A DNA stretch of 64,000 bases from the NCBI GenBank assembly GCA_023212645.1, contig JALBYC010000007.1, positions 372,001 to 436,000 of the forward strand, given 5' to 3'. The position numbers and the translations under genes were made by a program. The notes under the pieces were generated by a model. That model made no database searches and was not told the DNA's origin. It saw only the letters and a list, made by a program, of their open reading frames with translations. Shown piece by piece: positions 29,322 to 38,368 of the stretch (within the stretch, counting starts at the first letter, position 1; the number at the start of each line of letters is the position of its first letter). The stretch is from Farysia itapuensis (taxonomy: Eukaryota; Basidiomycota; Ustilaginomycetes; Ustilaginales; Ustilaginaceae).

Positions 29322-32300
29322 ATGGATGGCAATTCATGGGCAAACCGCTCAGCTAGTCGCGATCAGCCGAGACCTGGTAGCAAGCTTTCCTTCTCCAACC
29401 TCTCCCTTCGAAGTACAAAGGCTAGGAATGCTGATGGACGAGCCTCGCGCATGTCGACTAGCAGCGAAAAGCCGTTACCAAGACCGCCAGCTCATCGCTC
29501 CGTCTCGGACTTGCAGACCACCGAAGGAAATACTATAGCACAGCTGTATGCCGTTTTTGGCTTGCCCAAGGATCCAGCAGTATGGACACTGGCGGAAGAA
29601 GATTGCACCAATGGCGTGCATCACATTGAAAGCGCTGTTGGACGCTTTTGGCGTCCCGAAGTCCTAGGATGCTCCATCTGTCCGCCGGTCTCGAAAGTCG
29701 TAGCTGATTCGACAGCACCTCATTCTCCGCGCAGCGTGTCATCTCAAAAGGATACCAAGACGTCCGGTTGGGGTTCAGACAAGAAGAGCTCCAATCCAAA
29801 GTATATCGAGATGGCGGATGGCCGCGGTGGCGCCACGAGGGTTGAAACGGCACGAGTACTGAGCAAAGCGCTCAAGCTTTCCTTCACACGCGAGATCGAA
29901 ATTACCTCGGGGCCCGGAAACTTTCCACCATCCTCAACTTGCCACAACTTTTCCTTCAGTGTGGCCACAGTCCCAGACTCGCATCTTCGGTCTGACCTGC
30001 GCAGAGCGAGTGCGGTAGCCAATCGACACAGCCAAGTACCCTCGGCTGTCAATGGATATGGACCAACGTCGCACGCCAACGGCAGCAATGACACTGCCGA
30101 TGACATTACCTTTTACGGCTCTGTTCTGACCGTCTGGAGTGCTGCCGACGAGAAGAGGGCGAAAGCAGTGAAGAAAGAGCTCGGACGATTGGCAAAGGCC
30201 CGCGCCACTGGTCGTCAAGCGTCCAAAGGTCTAGAAGAGGGTGATGACGATTTGGGAGAGGGAGCAAGTGCGTTCGGCCACGCATTGCTGCCTGACAGCA
30301 GCACCTTCTTTATGCCGTATGCGATTTGCATTGTGTCACGGTATCCGATCTACAACTTGCTCGGCGACTGGAACAAATCGGCCTGGTTCAAGTACAGCCG
30401 TAATATCGAGATGCATAACAAGCTAATGGCCGCCATCCTCCGGTACCCGGCTCCTCGCATCGGCGAGACGTTCAAACTGCCGAGTCCCGACGAAGATATG
30501 GGATTCGTCTGCACATTCCCAGGCGCACTTGACTGGAGTCGGGGCCTCCTGGGCATTGACTTTTCCATGTGGCCGTTGTTCAAGACTTTGTCCGTGGACC
30601 ACGTCCTCACCATTTGCGAGATTGCCCTCGCTCCCGCAGGACGTGTTTTGTTCATGTCGCGTCATCCCGCTCTCATGGGTATCGCCGTCGAGACCATCAA
30701 GTACATTGTCGAACTTTGTGGCTGGAAGGGCATGTCGCACCAAAACTGTCATGCACGCGACATTCGCATCTACCTCGAAGACCCAGGGACGTGGCTTGTA
30801 GCCATCAATACGGAATTGCGAAGCATCATCAAGCCGGCAAAGGAAGTGTGCGTCGTCGACCTTGATATCAACTTTATCAATTGTCCACGTCCGCCGCTGA
30901 AAGCGCTGAGCAAGGGATCTGTTCGGGACAAGAAGCGCCGAAAGCTGATGGCTGCGCTTGGCCTCACTTCGTACGACTATACGGTGCCCCGCGAGTACGT
31001 CGAGGCGTTTCCGGGTGGTCGCCTTCATCCTCTCAGTAAAGTCGAGTCGCGGTCGGGCGAGTCTCCCTACGAAACACTGGAGCCGCCGCCGTGGTGGGAT
31101 CAGAACGCCACGCTCGCAGCCTTTGATCAGGTCCTTCACGAAGGCACCCGGCCCAACGTGCTGAAAAAGCTGCTCAAAATGCAAGGCACAAGACAAAATA
31201 ACGCTTCCGACACAGAAACTGCCGCCATCCGTGCGCTCAGAAAACGAGCGACCAACTTTGTCGACGCTCGAGACGGTCTCGAGAACAAGATTGGTCGGCT
31301 GAACAAGCGATTGGCGTTCCTTATGAGTGAGGGTGAAATGTGGCGACAACAGTTTGACAAGATTCAGCAGCTGGTCGATCGACTGACGCGCGAAGCAGGC
31401 GATTTGCGCGGCAAGCTGGATAAAGAGCGCCGAGAGTCTCGACGGTTAACTTCGACTCTTCACCAGCGTGACATGGAGCATGTTCAGGTGCAGCTACAGC
31501 TGCGCGACACGGAGCAGGCTCGTGAAAAGGCACAAAAGGAGCTGACTCGGATGCGGGAGGCTATCGACTCCCTCGAGACGGAGCGCGAAGCTATGATGGA
31601 CGAGATCCGAAGCGTGCTCGCCAATGCCGGGACTGAAGATTTTAGCTTGTCGGCGCTCAACCACCTTGATCCCATGTCACACCGATCGCTCTTCCGAGAC
31701 GGCGTCGCTTCACCCGTCGGAAGCGAGCTGAGCCACAACACGGAGTCGCACATCATGAAAGCCAGGGCTCTGGCCGAACAGCGCATTTCAATGGGTCCGG
31801 TACGTACCAACAGCCAGCTGAGACAGATGTCACGAACCACCTCTACCACTCAGCATGAGTCCGGCTTGCCGGACCAAGGCGCCGCTTCGGCGTCCACGCA
31901 TAACCACTTCCCTGACGACCAGGCCAACGCCGAGATTCAGAGCCGGACATCAGCAGTGACCGATCAGATTGCAAGAATCCAGCAACAGCTGGAGTCAACT
32001 CTGTCCAATCTCGAGGGTCGTCGTTCCGCCACGCTCGAACGTCGGCGTCTCTCCGCTTCGTCGTTGGCCAGCAGCTATCGCTACGACCACGGACCGCCCT
32101 CAAGCCTCGGGCACTACAACGCCACCGCCTCCAGCATAGGTCATGGTCAATTGCCTGAAGACGACCGCAGCGACGCTCAGCACGAAGCAGTAGAGACCAT
32201 CGAGGGCGAGAAGGCGGTCTCTAATGCATACGAACGGCCTCGACACAGATTATCCACCTCGACGCCGACCAAATTGATGCCGGTCCGTGCAGCAGCTCCA

Positions 32301-33374
32301 ACTTTGTCACCCAAGAACCCCTCGCGTGCTCTTCGATCGATTACGCCGACCCCACAAGGCGCTGAAGAAAGCGCCGTCGCTGCCGACACTGGCAACCTCA
32401 CAGCGCAGATGGAGGAGCCTACAGTTGCTGCTGTGCCAACCACAGTGGCCGTAGACCGCGTCTTGTCCAACGGTGCAACGGAGGATGTGAGTCAGCAGGA
32501 CCCAATCGAGGAGCAAGACATGTCGCAAAAGCTAGACGAGCTCGAGCGGGAGATCAGCAGTCAAGGTCAAGACGGCAAAGATGAGGCTGGTCTGGACATG
32601 TTTGAAGAGCCAGCTGACTTCCGGCCCAAAACACCGCCTCCTACAATGACGTACTACGAGTTCCCGGGTACGTTGTCCAAAGTTGTTCTCAACTTGGTCG
32701 GTACGCACCCTCTGTGGGGCCATCTAGCATGGAATGCCAGCTTCATCCTGGCCGATTTCCTCTGTGCGCACGCCCTCACGCTGACCAAGGACAAAAAGGT
32801 GCTCGAATTGGGGGCAGCGGCTGGTCTGCCCAGCATTGTGTGCAATTGGGCTTCAGCATCGCATGTGGTTGCCACAGATTACCCGGACACGGAACTGATC
32901 AACAACCTCACTAAGAACGTTGTGATCAACTGCCAGGACGACTCAGCGCAGCTACGAGGGCCTGGGCTGACGTTTGTCGACGGATACATCTGGGGTCGCG
33001 ACCCGGCGCCACTGTTGGCACATCTGCCGCAGGAAGCAGGTCAGGCGGGCAAGTTCGACCTGATCCTGCTGTCGGATCTTGTCTTCAACCACCAAGCCCA
33101 CCCGGCGCTCCTCGAGACGTGCGATGCATGCCTCTCCACCTCGGTAGCACCTGCCGATGACGGCAGTGTAACCACACCCTGCGTCCTCGTCTTCTTCACC
33201 CACCACCGACCGCATCTGGCCTACAAGGACATGCAATTCTTCGACATGGCAGAGATCAAGGGCTGGAAGTTTGAGAAATTGGGAGAGTGGTATCGCGAAC
33301 CCATGTTCCCCGAAGACCCGGGCGACGAAATTGTCCGATCCACCATCCACGGCTACCGCCTATGGCGAGCCTAG
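29322..33374 (+). CDS. DENN-domain protein fused to EFM7-type protein methyltransferase
   Basis: One uninterrupted frame of 1350 residues from an ATG at 29322. Residues about 65-480 are a DENN module, the fold of Rab guanine-nucleotide exchange factors: uDENN-like IAQLYAVFGLPKDPAVWTLA, the central FFMPYAICIVSRYPIYNLLG, and the cDENN stretch LTICEIALAPAGRVLFMSRH with VCVVDLDINFINCP. Residues about 625-770 form a coiled coil (RLTREAGDLRGKLDKERRES and similar). A disordered linker follows. Residues about 1090-1350 are a complete Efm7/Nnt1-like methyltransferase: MFEEPADFRPK, THPLWGHLAWNASF, SAM motif VLELGAAAGLPSIV, ATDYPDTELI, LILLSDLVFNH, MFPEDPGDEIVRS. In yeast Efm7 methylates the N-terminus and Lys3 of eEF1A. 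A Met at codon 1067 (32520) could start a free methyltransferase by internal initiation. Confidence 0.9.
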   Translation: MDGNSWANRSASRDQPRPGSKLSFSNLSLRSTKARNADGRASRMSTSSEKPLPRPPAHRSVSDLQTTEGNTIAQLYAVFGLPKDPAVWTLAEEDCTNGVHHIESAVGRFWRPEVLGCSICPPVSKVVADSTAPHSPRSVSSQKDTKTSGWGSDKKSSNPKYIEMADGRGGATRVETARVLSKALKLSFTREIEITSGPGNFPPSSTCHNFSFSVATVPDSHLRSDLRRASAVANRHSQVPSAVNGYGPTSHANGSNDTADDITFYGSVLTVWSAADEKRAKAVKKELGRLAKARATGRQASKGLEEGDDDLGEGASAFGHALLPDSSTFFMPYAICIVSRYPIYNLLGDWNKSAWFKYSRNIEMHNKLMAAILRYPAPRIGETFKLPSPDEDMGFVCTFPGALDWSRGLLGIDFSMWPLFKTLSVDHVLTICEIALAPAGRVLFMSRHPALMGIAVETIKYIVELCGWKGMSHQNCHARDIRIYLEDPGTWLVAINTELRSIIKPAKEVCVVDLDINFINCPRPPLKALSKGSVRDKKRRKLMAALGLTSYDYTVPREYVEAFPGGRLHPLSKVESRSGESPYETLEPPPWWDQNATLAAFDQVLHEGTRPNVLKKLLKMQGTRQNNASDTETAAIRALRKRATNFVDARDGLENKIGRLNKRLAFLMSEGEMWRQQFDKIQQLVDRLTREAGDLRGKLDKERRESRRLTSTLHQRDMEHVQVQLQLRDTEQAREKAQKELTRMREAIDSLETEREAMMDEIRSVLANAGTEDFSLSALNHLDPMSHRSLFRDGVASPVGSELSHNTESHIMKARALAEQRISMGPVRTNSQLRQMSRTTSTTQHESGLPDQGAASASTHNHFPDDQANAEIQSRTSAVTDQIARIQQQLESTLSNLEGRRSATLERRRLSASSLASSYRYDHGPPSSLGHYNATASSIGHGQLPEDDRSDAQHEAVETIEGEKAVSNAYERPRHRLSTSTPTKLMPVRAAAPTLSPKNPSRALRSITPTPQGAEESAVAADTGNLTAQMEEPTVAAVPTTVAVDRVLSNGATEDVSQQDPIEEQDMSQKLDELEREISSQGQDGKDEAGLDMFEEPADFRPKTPPPTMTYYEFPGTLSKVVLNLVGTHPLWGHLAWNASFILADFLCAHALTLTKDKKVLELGAAAGLPSIVCNWASASHVVATDYPDTELINNLTKNVVINCQDDSAQLRGPGLTFVDGYIWGRDPAPLLAHLPQEAGQAGKFDLILLSDLVFNHQAHPALLETCDACLSTSVAPADDGSVTTPCVLVFFTHHRPHLAYKDMQFFDMAEIKGWKFEKLGEWYREPMFPEDPGDEIVRSTIHGYRLWRA

Positions 33375-33502
33375 ACACGCACGTACCATCATTTCTAGTA
33401 TGCCAGACAATTGGTGCTTGTAATCATCTAGCCTCGTTCACTTTGCCCCATGCACGTCCATGCTGAAATGTCAGGTGTCCCTTCCTCGGAAACCAAATTT
33501 GC

Positions 33503-33507
33503 AAAAA
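33503..33507 (-). terminator. Pol III terminator of tRNA-Thr
   Basis: On the minus strand a run of five T follows the tRNA 3' end by five bases (A, TTTC, then TTTTT), the usual RNA polymerase III stop. Confidence 0.7.
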
Positions 33508-33512
33508 GAAAT

Positions 33513-33595
33513 GCCCTCTAGCCGATTTGAACGACTGACCTCATCATTGCTTTTGCTGATACTAGTGATGCGCTCTACCACTGAGCTAAGAGGGC
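33513..33595 (-). tRNA. tRNA-Thr (anticodon AGT) with a 12-nt intron
   Basis: On the minus strand the sequence folds as a complete cloverleaf: acceptor GCCCTCT/AGAGGGC, D arm GCTC-AGTGGTA-GAGC (A box), anticodon stem CATCA/TGATG with loop CT-AGT-A-A, variable AGGTC, T arm AGTCG-TTCAAAT-CGGCT (B box). A 12-nt intron (TCAGCAAAAGCA) lies one base 3' of the anticodon, the standard position. All stems pair fully. The mature length is 71 without CCA. AGT becomes IGU after editing and reads Thr ACU/ACC/ACA. It sits between the DENN-fusion gene and the monoglyceride lipase promoter. Confidence 0.96.
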
Positions 33596-33663
33596 GTTGA
33601 ACCACTCGGCCAAAGGTGGCCAATTGACGGTGTCCGACTTGCAGGGCGAAGCTCCGCTTTGCG

Positions 33664-33670
33664 TATATAA
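33664..33670 (+). promoter_or_regulatory. TATA-like box of the monoglyceride lipase gene
   Basis: TATATAA about 95 bp upstream of the ATG at 33763, between the tRNA gene and the lipase. Sequence and distance fit a fungal core promoter. Confidence 0.5.
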
Positions 33671-33762
33671 TCACTCTCAAGCTGAACGTGGGGTTTTCAC
33701 GAGTGGTCCCCCGCATCCGAGTTGCCCGCACGAGCCTTTGCTGCCTACCACACACACACACC

Positions 33763-34838
33763 ATGCCTGCCGGATCGCCCCCAGAGATTGAGATCGCCCA
33801 GCCGGGCAAGTCGGAACAGTTTTGGATCGAGACAGACTACTCGGATCATATGAAGCTGTGGGCAAAGCGCTTCTATCCCACCGATGCCGAGAATCAAGCA
33901 GTTCAGCCGAAGGCATGTACCATCTTTGTACACGGTTTCGTCGAGTACGTGGACCGATATCGCAACATCTTCAAGCTGTGGCCGTCCAAGGGACACGAGC
34001 TGGTTGGATTTGATCAGCGAGGGTGGGGGAATACGATGCACGCTACGTCGGATCCCAAGAAGAACTATGGTAACACGACCTGGCCGCAGCAGTTTCAGGA
34101 TTTGGAGCATGTCATTCGACAGACACGCGAGCGTCTGGACAAGCAGTGGGGGGCAAACAAGGTGCCCATCTTTTTGCTGGGTCACAGTATGGGCGGCGGA
34201 ATTGTGACTGCGTTCCACACTCGCAGTGACGCGTGGGTCAAGCAGCACCAGGGCAACGGCCCCAGTCAGGAAGCCAAAGAAATGGTCGCCGGCGTAGTTG
34301 CGTGTGCGCCCTGGCTGACGCTCACAAAGCCACCGGCATCCCTACTCGTCTGGGCAGGAACCAAATTGCTCTCCTTCTTCCCCGAAATGCCGTGGAACGT
34401 TGCGCTGGTCGGCAAAGAAATCTCGCGCGATCCCGTGGTGGCCGACAATTTCGAGACAGACCCCTTTTCGCAGAAAAAGGTCTACCTCAAAGCCGTACAA
34501 GGCCCACTGGCCGGAGGTATCGACATTGTGAACAGCGCTTACAAGAACTGGCCAGAGGCAAAACCGTTGCTGGTCATTCACGGCACAGGCGACCTGGTCA
34601 CCAGCCACAAAGGCTCGCAAATGCTAGTCGACCGGGTCAAGGCCAAAGACAAGACGCTCAAACTGTTTGACGGCTACTACCACGATCTGCTCAACGAGCC
34701 CGGCCACGACAAGGTCATCGTCGGTGAATACGTGATTAAGTAAGTTCGCTGCAGTGTCCGTGAAATTTTTCATGTCTATGTGTACTAACAAGTCCCCCAA
34801 TTTGCGCTTTGTATAGCTGGCTGGACAGTCATCTTTAG
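33763..34838 (+). CDS. Monoglyceride lipase, alpha/beta hydrolase (two exons)
   Basis: 332-residue serine hydrolase of the monoacylglycerol-lipase (Yju3/MGLL) group, expected to hydrolyse monoacylglycerol to glycerol and fatty acid at lipid droplets or membranes. The catalytic triad is visible: Ser142 in LLGHSMGGG, Asp277 in IHGTGDLVTS, His307 in DGYYHDLLNEP; the oxyanion loop is FVHGFVEYVDRY. Exon 1 is 33763-34739. A 77-nt intron (34740-34816, GTAAGT...TACTAAC...TATAG) is followed by a 22-nt exon (34817-34838) that adds the end NWLDSHL, matching the usual IxxWLDxHL terminus. Without splicing the frame stops directly at the donor. Its stop codon overlaps the stop of PUS4 on the other strand. 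Confidence 0.93.
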
Positions 34839-36058
34839 ACAGGCACGATGGTCTGGAGAAGCTTTCTCTCCCATGTTGCAAACCCTTCGTCGTCCCGCTC
34901 GATTTTATAGGTTGAGTCGGTCTTTTCCTTGCGCATGTCTGCAATTGCGTCGGCAAACACGTTCCATTCGATGCAGTTTCCCTTTATGACAGCAGCTTCC
35001 GTGTGGCTGGGGGTTGAGTCGATGCTCCACTCTCCCTGCCGTAAGCGAGTGAGCTTTTGTACGTGCGCAGCCGAACCAGCTGCATTCGCGAGGTCGTGGA
35101 CGATAGATCGGACGTACGTGCCGGAAGACACCGTCATTTCCAGTGTGAATGCTGGAGGACCTTGCTCTGAATCGCTGAGCGGCGGCGGTGGTGGAGCTGC
35201 TTTGGGCAGCTTCTTCCATACAGCCGGGGCAGGGACGTCACCATTGTCATCGTGCTTGATCGTATCGAGTTGACCTTCTTTGCGACCGGCGATTTGTAGT
35301 ACTCGTCCGACGAGCGCCTTCTCGTCCTCGGGCACCTCTTGCTCGGGCTCCTTGTACGTATGCGACCCTGGTTCGTGCCAATCGACGAGCCTGAGTTCTT
35401 CCACGCGCACGTCTTTGGCTTCAATAGGTCGTGGAAGGGGTATGTTTTCGCGGGCGTATTCAAAAAGGCGCTTGCCGTCGATACGCCGTGCCGAGTATAG
35501 CGGCGGTATTTGGGACACTGTGCCTGTAAACGACGGCAGGAGATCGGCAATTGTCTGTGCTGTGACATGATCGTATGGCTTGCGGGTGAGAACAGGATCG
35601 CACGAGTCGTACGACGTCGTCGCTGTACCCAGCAAGCCAACTGTGCGGTATTCTTTGGTGCAGTCGAGGTACTTTTGGAGATGCTTGGTGCCGTTCCCCA
35701 CACCAATGACCAGCACACCGTCGGCTAGAGGATCGAGCGTACCACCTTGTCCGATCTTGGGCGCGCCTACCACACCCCCGGCCCACCTACCTTTGCCTTT
35801 GCCGAATTTTCCTCGCTTTTTGCCTCCACTCTGTACGCCTTTGCCGTCAGTGAACAGGGACGATGCGGCAAACAAAGGCTTGAGGTCGTCCAAGAGTGCC
35901 ATGGATGCTGGACCGCTAGGCTTATTCACGCCAAAGATTCCCGACAGAGGACGCGTGGAAGTTGAAGCAGTTGGATTCCCCATCACAGCAGAAGTTACTC
36001 CTCGCACAGCATTGCGAGCAGTGTTCATCTCTCCTGTAGCTGTCGATTCGCTTGACAT
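34835..36058 (-). CDS. PUS4: tRNA pseudouridine-55 synthase PUS4 (TruB family)
   Basis: 407-residue TruB-family enzyme that makes pseudouridine 55 in the T loop of tRNAs (nucleus and mitochondria in yeast). Conserved elements: GIFGVNKPSGPASM near residue 41, the catalytic loop GQGGTLDPLADGVLVIGVG with the nucleophile Asp109, TKHLQKYLDCTKEYRTVGLL, the IPPLYSARRIDGKRLFEYAR segment, and MTVSSGTYVRSIVHDLANA near the C-terminus. A Lys/Gly-rich insertion (about residues 71-95) separates the first two motifs, as in other fungal Pus4. The start is an ATG at 36058. The TAA stop (34835-34837) overlaps the convergent lipase stop. It is divergent from RPC82 over about 207 bp. Confidence 0.95.
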   Translation of the reverse strand: MSSESTATGEMNTARNAVRGVTSAVMGNPTASTSTRPLSGIFGVNKPSGPASMALLDDLKPLFAASSLFTDGKGVQSGGKKRGKFGKGKGRWAGGVVGAPKIGQGGTLDPLADGVLVIGVGNGTKHLQKYLDCTKEYRTVGLLGTATTSYDSCDPVLTRKPYDHVTAQTIADLLPSFTGTVSQIPPLYSARRIDGKRLFEYARENIPLPRPIEAKDVRVEELRLVDWHEPGSHTYKEPEQEVPEDEKALVGRVLQIAGRKEGQLDTIKHDDNGDVPAPAVWKKLPKAAPPPPPLSDSEQGPPAFTLEMTVSSGTYVRSIVHDLANAAGSAAHVQKLTRLRQGEWSIDSTPSHTEAAVIKGNCIEWNVFADAIADMRKEKTDSTYKIERDDEGFATWERKLLQTIVPV

Positions 36059-36265
36059 GCTGCGTATGAGAAGAAAAGGTGGAGAAAGCCGAAAAAGATC
36101 AAGAAGAACATCAAAATATCACACTCTAACACCAAGGGTGCCCATCACGTGATGCTTTGGGCCTGCACTTCCTTTTTTGCAGAATCGATTTTTGGCAAAG
36201 GCAAACCTTCGTACGTGACGCTGCCTGTCATGAGGCGTTGATCTGCCCTGTCTGCTTCCAGCACA

Positions 36266-38323
36266 ATGGCCTCGTCGGCGCACTCGCCGCAAAAGATCAA
36301 GCTGTGCGAGCATGTGCTCCTGCAGCACTTTGGTCCGATTGCGGCACGCGTGGGTGCTCTGCTGCTCAAACGAGGCCGACTCAACATTCGTGACATCCAA
36401 CGCTTCCTCAACCAGGCCCCCACCCGCACCAACCGTGGACCAAGTGACCCATTGGGCAGCCAAGCAGCTACTCTGGGCAAGACAACTGTAGCCTCTGCGC
36501 CTATTGCCGGTGCTAGCTCGAGCTACAATGGCGGAGATCCCAATGCGCCAGTGCCCATTCCGAAGCTGCTGGTTCAACAGACCATCATGACACTCATACA
36601 GCATGGTTGTGCCTGGCACAGCTCTACGGACCCAGACAGTGTCGATCCGTTGCAGGAGTTTTTCGAGATCAATGTGCCCGAAGTGCTCTCCCGCCTGCGG
36701 TTCGGTCGCTACATTGGCATTGCAGAAGACGAGCTGGGCGAGACAAGCGCACGTATCGTCCGACTCATTCTGCAGCACGGCAAAATGCAAGCGCAAGACG
36801 TCATTGACTGGATCGCGTCCGACTTGGCGCCGTTCGACTCGTCGTCACCCAAGGTTAATGGTCAGGTCACAAATGGCAAACGCAAGGCAGATCCGGATCA
36901 TGATCCAACGTCGCCCCGCACTCAAGCTGCTCGCAAGCTGACGCAGTTGCTCTATCAAACCTATCTACGACCTAGCACGATTCAACAACATGTCAGCCCG
37001 AGGGACAAAGAGATCCAGTACGAGTTGAAACGACGTCGAGAACTTCGCGGCATTCCCACTCCCAAGGAACTGCGACAGATCAAGATGGAAGTGCGCCTCA
37101 AGATTGCGGAAGAGCGCGAGTCAGACTGGGACAGCTCCTCTGGCGATGCAGATGCTCGCCGAGGACTCGTACGACGTAAACATAGCGCTACAGCCATTGC
37201 AACTGCTGCCTCCAAAGGCAAAAGAGGCAAATCAAATTCAAGAAAATCAAAGGACAAGCAAGCCAATGGCGACCACGCTTCTCCAAGTCTGGCCGGTGAC
37301 GATGTCGACCCGTCCGAAGATTTCGACATTGACCCTACGGTTTGGTTGCGTGTGCACTACGACCGTTTCGACGTTCATATTCGAGACGATGTTATGATTG
37401 ACGCTGTACAGGAAAAGTACAACGGCACTGCTGGCCAAGTCTTCCGCCAGCTGATCAAGGCCGGTGATTCGTCGGTCAAGAAATCGGTCCGCGATGCGCG
37501 CAGTGCGCCGATCTCCATCACCACTTTGGCGCACAAGATCTCTTCCGACCTTTCTCTACCCAAAGGATTCGATCGACGCTCGTTTGCCAAAGACAAGGCG
37601 TCGTTGCCGAGCAAGCAAGAGTTTTTGGCCGAGTACTGTGCTATTTTTGCGCGCGCAGAAGATGTGTCGGGCAAATCAAATGCGACTCGCTTTCTAGCAC
37701 CTGCTTCCGACAGCACAGTAAAAACGGCAGGAGGATCCAAGGTTGCAGCCTCTTTTACGATCGAGTACAACAACGTCGCAGAGCAAATGCGGCGCGATCT
37801 TCTCAAAAACGTCGTCGAGGAGAAATTCGGCGCGGCGGCCATCCGGATCATGAACATCCTACGCGACAAGGGCAAGCTGGAAGAAAAGCACATTTCCAAA
37901 CTCGCGCTTGTCTCGATCTCAGAGACGCGAGATCTGTGCAGCAGACTGTTTCACGCTTCGCTGCTTGGACTGCAGGAGGTGCCCAAGACAAAGGATCGCG
38001 ACCCTGCCAAGACGTTCTTCCTGTGGTTTGTCGACGAGGCAAAGTGTCGTGCCTGGCTGCTCGATCATTTGTACCAGTCTCTTGCCCGATTGGGACAACG
38101 AAGAAACGAGGAGATGCGACGACAGCTTACGCTACTCCGCAAAGTCGAGCGAACCGACGTGAAAATGGACACTGCAGGATTGCTCACCGACTGGGAACGC
38201 GACAACTGGGACCGCCTCGAGCGAGTACTCCAAACCTTGACTGTCGCTGAAATGAGGACCGAGATGGACGTCTTTATCCTCCGCGACCTCGCAGCTGGCA
38301 CATTCGCCGCAGAAGATTTGTAA
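36266..38323 (+). CDS. RPC82: RNA polymerase III subunit RPC82 (C82/RPC3)
   Basis: 685-residue homologue of Rpc82, a winged-helix subunit of the C31-C34-C82 subcomplex needed for promoter-specific initiation by RNA polymerase III. The N-terminal winged helix (KIKLCEHVLLQHFGPIAARV, then LLLKRGRLNIRDIQRFLNQ) is typical, followed by LVQQTIMTLIQHGCAWHS and FGRYIGIAEDELGETSARIV. The C-terminal part has YNNVAEQMRRDLLKNVVEEK, FGAAAIRIMNILRDKGKLEE, and ISKLALVSISETRDLCSRLF, a winged-helix pair. A Lys/Ser-rich acidic insertion lies around residues 285-345. The start at 36266 is an ATG giving MASSAHSPQKIK. It ends 45 bp from the convergent CCDC174 homologue. Confidence 0.94.
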   Translation: MASSAHSPQKIKLCEHVLLQHFGPIAARVGALLLKRGRLNIRDIQRFLNQAPTRTNRGPSDPLGSQAATLGKTTVASAPIAGASSSYNGGDPNAPVPIPKLLVQQTIMTLIQHGCAWHSSTDPDSVDPLQEFFEINVPEVLSRLRFGRYIGIAEDELGETSARIVRLILQHGKMQAQDVIDWIASDLAPFDSSSPKVNGQVTNGKRKADPDHDPTSPRTQAARKLTQLLYQTYLRPSTIQQHVSPRDKEIQYELKRRRELRGIPTPKELRQIKMEVRLKIAEERESDWDSSSGDADARRGLVRRKHSATAIATAASKGKRGKSNSRKSKDKQANGDHASPSLAGDDVDPSEDFDIDPTVWLRVHYDRFDVHIRDDVMIDAVQEKYNGTAGQVFRQLIKAGDSSVKKSVRDARSAPISITTLAHKISSDLSLPKGFDRRSFAKDKASLPSKQEFLAEYCAIFARAEDVSGKSNATRFLAPASDSTVKTAGGSKVAASFTIEYNNVAEQMRRDLLKNVVEEKFGAAAIRIMNILRDKGKLEEKHISKLALVSISETRDLCSRLFHASLLGLQEVPKTKDRDPAKTFFLWFVDEAKCRAWLLDHLYQSLARLGQRRNEEMRRQLTLLRKVERTDVKMDTAGLLTDWERDNWDRLERVLQTLTVAEMRTEMDVFILRDLAAGTFAAEDL

Positions 38324-38368
38324 ACAACAAAAAGCATTTAGAGCTCAAATCCTGATCATTGCTGTAGA

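Noticed and set aside
32486..32497. GTGAGTCAGCAG in the linker of the DENN-EFM7 gene as a possible intron
   Set aside because: Twelve bases only and in frame; too short to be spliced.
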